Source: Ciona savignyi (lineage: Eukaryota; Chordata; Ascidiacea; Phlebobranchia; Cionidae). From it: 64,000 bases of DNA. The notes under the pieces are model-generated. The model had not been told where the DNA came from. It saw only the letters and a list, made by a program, of their open reading frames with translations, and did no database searches. Position 1 is the first letter of the stretch. Each line of letters opens with the position of its first letter. The translations under genes and the position numbers were made by a program. The stretch is taken from the NCBI GenBank assembly GCA_000149265.1, contig CH003412.1, forward strand, positions 4,758,635-4,822,634, given 5' to 3'. This document shows, one piece after another, positions 60,551 through 64,000 of the stretch.

Positions 60551-61445
60551 GTATAACGTCCGTAGTTGCATCACATATGGCAGCGAACAACGCATTGGCT
60601 ACATCCATTGAAGCATCATCTACGAGAACAATATCCCATGCATTCATGTAGGATTCCAGCATATGCTCAACGTTTTCATTCAAATAACCAATTTTTAAGC
60701 AAGTGTTGATGTCCTGAACACCATCAGCCATATGCAAGTCGCCCATCGAATCACCGAGTAGAATAATGTTGTGTCTGTGTTTGATGTCCTCAAAGTATGC
60801 AGAATGTGCTAACGCACCTTCGTTTTTGTTATAAACATGTATTAATTCACCATGAAATCCAGTCAAGATACCGTTTTCATCGAAATCCATCATATTTGAA
60901 ACGACTTTCATGTTTGGCAGGAAAGAGGACTTTTGTCGGATCACTTCTTCCAAAACATCGCCGACTCCTGCTGAAAATATCAGAAGAGGGACTGATTTCT
61001 GATGTAGAAGCTGAAACATCCAGTTACAATTTTCTTTTAACATCACATTGGATTCAGCAACTGCTTGCCCTATACTTGACTTTTTCACATTTGCGCTGAT
61101 CATTATTTCATGAGCAGTACACCACCACTCAATCATGAATGGGGCTTTTTCATCATTTGCCAGATGAGGATCAATTTCAATTGCATAATATTTTTCCTTT
61201 AAGTCTCTTAGCTTTTTTTGAGTTTCCTTGTTAAATATTAGAGAAGATTCTAATATTCCATGACACGAAGCACACTTTTCATCCTTGTAGGTGGCTCGGC
61301 TTAAAGTCCTGTCAAAATCGCTGATCACTTGAAGTGAAGATGATTTTCCGTTAATTAGTTTTTGGATTTTTTTAGCAACAACCTCTTCATGTTTTATAAA
61401 AACACGACCTTGTTTTATATCCTTGATTTTGGTAATTACATCCAT
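60546..61445 (-). CDS. NT5C3: Cytosolic 5'-nucleotidase III family, intronless (299 aa)
   Basis: A single uninterrupted frame of 299 codons. It is a HAD-superfamily phosphatase: DFDRTLS with nucleophile Asp43 and Asp45 (motif I), FSAG at 157-160 (motif II), Lys207 in YNKNEGA, and LLGDSMGDLHMADG with Asp232/Asp236 (motif IV). The WW and C-x-x-C stretches in the cap are also typical of NT5C3/NT5C3B. The family dephosphorylates pyrimidine nucleoside monophosphates, and NT5C3B also m7GMP; the paralogue cannot be decided here. Length is normal for the short isoform. Vertebrate homologues have many introns, so the single exon suggests intron loss or retroposition. The stop codon TAA is embedded in AATAAA (60545-60550). 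An AG at the end of a TTAGTACAG stretch lies 24 bp before the ATG. Confidence 0.93.
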   Translation of the reverse strand: MDVITKIKDIKQGRVFIKHEEVVAKKIQKLINGKSSSLQVISDFDRTLSRATYKDEKCASCHGILESSLIFNKETQKKLRDLKEKYYAIEIDPHLANDEKAPFMIEWWCTAHEIMISANVKKSSIGQAVAESNVMLKENCNWMFQLLHQKSVPLLIFSAGVGDVLEEVIRQKSSFLPNMKVVSNMMDFDENGILTGFHGELIHVYNKNEGALAHSAYFEDIKHRHNIILLGDSMGDLHMADGVQDINTCLKIGYLNENVEHMLESYMNAWDIVLVDDASMDVANALFAAICDATTDVIQ

Positions 61446-62362
61446 TTCTTTTTTATATCTGTACTAACTTCACAATAGTGCAATACCGGTATAGTTTTGT
61501 GGTTTATTTTCTAATGTAAACAAACTGCAAAAAAAAGAGTTTGTTACAAAATCATACGACTGTAACAAAAATGTAATAAATTGTTACTAAAATGTAAATA
61601 GTGACCTAATAAAGGTAAATCACGGATTAATCGTCAATAAAAATGAACACAGCTTGAAACTATAATGTGTATGTTTGTTGTTTCTCTTATTTTTACTAAC
61701 ATTTTTAGTAGCGACGGCAATCATTTTCACATCAGATCAATCCCAGATGTAACTGCTAACGCGGATGCGGCGTACTGTTTTCAAGGGAATTCCCCTTCTC
61801 ATAACACGTGGTTCGAAAGGTTTTGAATTTGTAGCATTGTTATATTATTAAGCGTTTTTATCTGTTGGTTAGTTAGTACATTTGGCAAGTCGACATTAAA
61901 TATACCTAAAAGACATACCTAGTGTTTTATATTTATAACAATATATATAATGATAAAGTCTTTTCCCTTCTATTACATAACCTAATTCTATTACATAACC
62001 TAATGTCCTAATATAGAAATATTTACGTTATTGTATAGACCTGTAACGTTGTATAGCTCTAAAAGATTTATATATTATCCTTTGTATTGTACTTTATTCT
62101 GTATTTATGATTCGTTTTTTCAGTAGCTGTGTATTTTTTCCAATTCTGCCTTTTAATTATCAAACCGTGTTTACACTAATGCTTGTGTTTTAATTGTTAT
62201 TACTGAACTCACCTATTTAGTTCCAAGCAGCCAAATCCTGCTGGAAACCTATCAGAACTAGCTCATTAAGACTGTTTTAAATCATTACACTAACATTATA
62301 CTTTTTTTATGCAGATTTATCTTGTATTGTTTTCTACAATCATTCTTAAAAAGTCATTAAAG
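61446..62362. promoter_or_regulatory. Shared upstream region of NT5C3-like and TBL3 genes
   Basis: 917 bp between two divergently transcribed genes, so it presumably contains both promoters. No TATA box of the standard spacing was found for either gene. A TTTTTTATGCAG tract ending at 62315, 48 bp before the TBL3 ATG, could be a cis or spliced-leader acceptor. AT-rich, otherwise featureless. Confidence 0.5.
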
Positions 62363-64000
62363 ATGAGTCAACATAAAGGAAAACCCAAAACAAAGCCCCA
62401 AACCAAACTACAGCTTCGGGCCAAATACGACCTAATAAAAAAATGGGAGCCGTTTTACACAGGTGGCGTTGTCAACGTTTTGAAAAATGAAAACTACTTA
62501 TTATGCACATGCGGGGATAAAATTAAAATCGTCGACATCAAGTCTGGATTGGTTGAAAAAGAGCTGAATCATAATGGCGATGATGTGACATGTTTTATCG
62601 CAAGTCCAGACGAATCAATGATCGTCACCAGCACAAAGTCACTGCTACTTAAACAATGGGTATGGGAGACTGAAGTGAAATGTGTCCGGACATGGAGAGC
62701 TATTCATACGTCTCCAATTGTGTCCATGGATTTTGATCCAACCTCCACTTTGCTTGCCACAGGGGGCAGTGATGGAACTATTAAAATTTGGGACATGATT
62801 CGGCAGTATTGCACTCACAATTTCAGAGGCTCTCCTGGTATTGTGAACTGTGTTGTTTTCCACCCTAAGAATCTAACTTTATACAGTACCGCTGATGATT
62901 ACAACATACGAGTTTGGGACCTGAATTCAAGTAAACTTGTCAAAGTTTTAAAAAGCCATGTGAGTTCAGTGACAAGTTTGGTTTTTGCCGACGAAAATTA
63001 CTTTGTTAGTTCTGGCCGAGACAATGTTGTTTGTGTGTGGGATGTTTCAGATGGCGGAAATGAACCTTCTAAAGTAATTCCTGTATTTGAAAGTGTGGAA
63101 GCAGTTGTTTTGGTCCCGAAAGAATTTGAAAGTTGTTTTCGCCTTGATGAAAATGCTGAAACAGGTTTTTTGATTCTTACTGCTGGAAATAAAGGGCAAC
63201 TTAAGGTTTGGGACAGCAAAACAGGAAAATTGGTTTTTACAAATCCTGAGAATGACTCGAATGTCATTAGTGCATACACCCATGCAAAATTTATGCCAAG
63301 TCTGAACCAAATTGTGGCCGTGACCTTTGATCATTGTGTTGATTGTCTTGATATTAAGGGGTTAAAACTTAGCAAGCAGCTTGTTGGTTACAATGATGAA
63401 ATCGTGGATCTCAAGTTATTTGGGGAAAATGAAAGCCATATAATTGTAGTGACCAACAGCCCACATATCAAAGTTTTTAACCTGGAGACTTCTGCTTGTC
63501 AGATTCTTAAAAAGCACACTGAAACAGTTTTATGTGTGGATGTGTTCAAAAATCGCAAGTATTTTGCAAGCAGTTCGAAAGACAATCTAGTCTGCCTGTG
63601 GAAAATGGAGGAAAACACAAATAGTGTTGTTTGTGTTGCTGTGGGTGCCGGCCATACACACGATGTCGGCGCTATTGCGTGTTCCAATACCAAAATGGAC
63701 TTCATAGTATCAGGCAGTCAGGACCAGACTATGAAACTCTGGGAAATAAACAATGACTATAAGCTACGTGTTAAACACACGGTCATTGCGCATTCAAAAA
63801 ACATAAATTCAATTGTTGTGTCACCAAATGATAAGCTAATTGCAACTGGATCACAGGATAAATTAGCAAAATTGTGGAATGTTTCGGACGCTACTGTTCT
63901 AGGTACATTCAAGGGTCATAAAAGAGGGATCTGGTGTGTACAGTTCAGTTCCATGGATCAAGTGTTAGCCACGTCGTCTGCGGATGGTTCAATAAAGTTA
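62363..64000 (+). CDS. TBL3: Transducin beta-like 3 / UTP13 WD40 protein (3' end outside window)
   Basis: An open frame of 546 codons from ATG 62363 to the last base with no stop and no intron. The N-terminus is basic (MSQHKGKPKTKPQ). Repeated WD units follow: GGSDGTIKIWD, ADDYNIRVWDLNSSK, SGRDNVVCVWD, GNKGQLKVWDSK, SSKDNLVCLWK, SGSQDQTMKLWE, TGSQDKLAKLWN, SSADGSIKL at the edge. The order and spacing, with KYDLIKKWEPFYTGG at the start, match TBL3/Utp13, a component of the UTP-B subcomplex of the small-subunit processome in the nucleolus needed for 18S rRNA maturation. The C-terminal Utp13 domain should follow beyond the window. The lack of introns over at least 1.6 kb contrasts with EXOC7 and spire next to it. 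The ATG is the first in frame and precedes the conserved start. Confidence 0.94.
   Translation, partial: MSQHKGKPKTKPQTKLQLRAKYDLIKKWEPFYTGGVVNVLKNENYLLCTCGDKIKIVDIKSGLVEKELNHNGDDVTCFIASPDESMIVTSTKSLLLKQWVWETEVKCVRTWRAIHTSPIVSMDFDPTSTLLATGGSDGTIKIWDMIRQYCTHNFRGSPGIVNCVVFHPKNLTLYSTADDYNIRVWDLNSSKLVKVLKSHVSSVTSLVFADENYFVSSGRDNVVCVWDVSDGGNEPSKVIPVFESVEAVVLVPKEFESCFRLDENAETGFLILTAGNKGQLKVWDSKTGKLVFTNPENDSNVISAYTHAKFMPSLNQIVAVTFDHCVDCLDIKGLKLSKQLVGYNDEIVDLKLFGENESHIIVVTNSPHIKVFNLETSACQILKKHTETVLCVDVFKNRKYFASSSKDNLVCLWKMEENTNSVVCVAVGAGHTHDVGAIACSNTKMDFIVSGSQDQTMKLWEINNDYKLRVKHTVIAHSKNINSIVVSPNDKLIATGSQDKLAKLWNVSDATVLGTFKGHKRGIWCVQFSSMDQVLATSSADGSIKL

Noticed and set aside
60797-61099. Plus-strand 100-codon frame
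   Set aside because: It is the shadow of the NT5C3-like coding sequence.
1-64000. CRISPR arrays, prokaryotic operons or phage genes
   Set aside because: The direct repeats seen are dispersed transposons or short tandem arrays without regular spacers, and all recognised genes are animal genes with introns or animal orthology.

Overview
The window is animal genomic DNA: AT-rich, intron-rich, one- to few-kb genes with GT-AG introns and many short interspersed repeats. The gene set (spire with a C-terminal FYVE-like finger, a divergent Evx-type homeobox gene, EXOC7, DCXR, a cN-III nucleotidase, TBL3), the compact spacing and the tRNA-derived SINE point to an ascidian tunicate such as Ciona. The species assignment is inference; the gene identities come from exon-by-exon translation with reading phase checked across every junction.

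Layout. (1) 1-15790, minus strand: three tandem CYP2-clan cytochrome P450 genes. Copy 1 runs off the left edge; copies 2 and 3 are complete, each with 9 coding exons totalling 1506 bp (501 aa) and identical exon lengths. The 3' flanks of copies 2 and 3 each carry a broken relic of the last exon. (2) 16760-35950, minus strand: spire, 15 exons, 741 aa from the internal ATG, with KIND, WH2 cluster, Spire box and zinc finger all recovered. Its long introns hold several non-autonomous hAT-type elements. (3) 37787-40349, plus: a secreted protein with three EF-hand loops. (4) 41008-42345, plus: a small Evx-like homeobox gene with an N-terminal PLDLS motif and a TATA box. (5) 43537-56921, plus: EXOC7 (Exo70), 22 exons, 695 aa, its introns loaded with SINEs and MITEs. 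(6) 57262-60102, minus: DCXR, 7 exons, 248 aa, with catalytic residues at the numbers of the human enzyme. (7) 60546-61445, minus: an intronless cytosolic 5'-nucleotidase III. (8) 62363 to the right edge, plus: TBL3/UTP13, uninterrupted through the last base.

The genes do not form a pathway. SPIRE (actin nucleation on vesicles) and EXOC7 (vesicle tethering) both act in membrane traffic, but their adjacency is not evidence of co-regulation. Beyond the genes, the main content is transposon history: about 19 copies or fragments of one tRNA-derived SINE family, and at least six short terminal-inverted-repeat elements, five of them with readable 8-9 bp target duplications, one nested in another. 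These insertions order the P450 duplications: copy 1 split first, copies 2 and 3 later, followed by a SINE insertion in copy 2 only. No prokaryotic system, CRISPR array or wholly novel machinery was seen.
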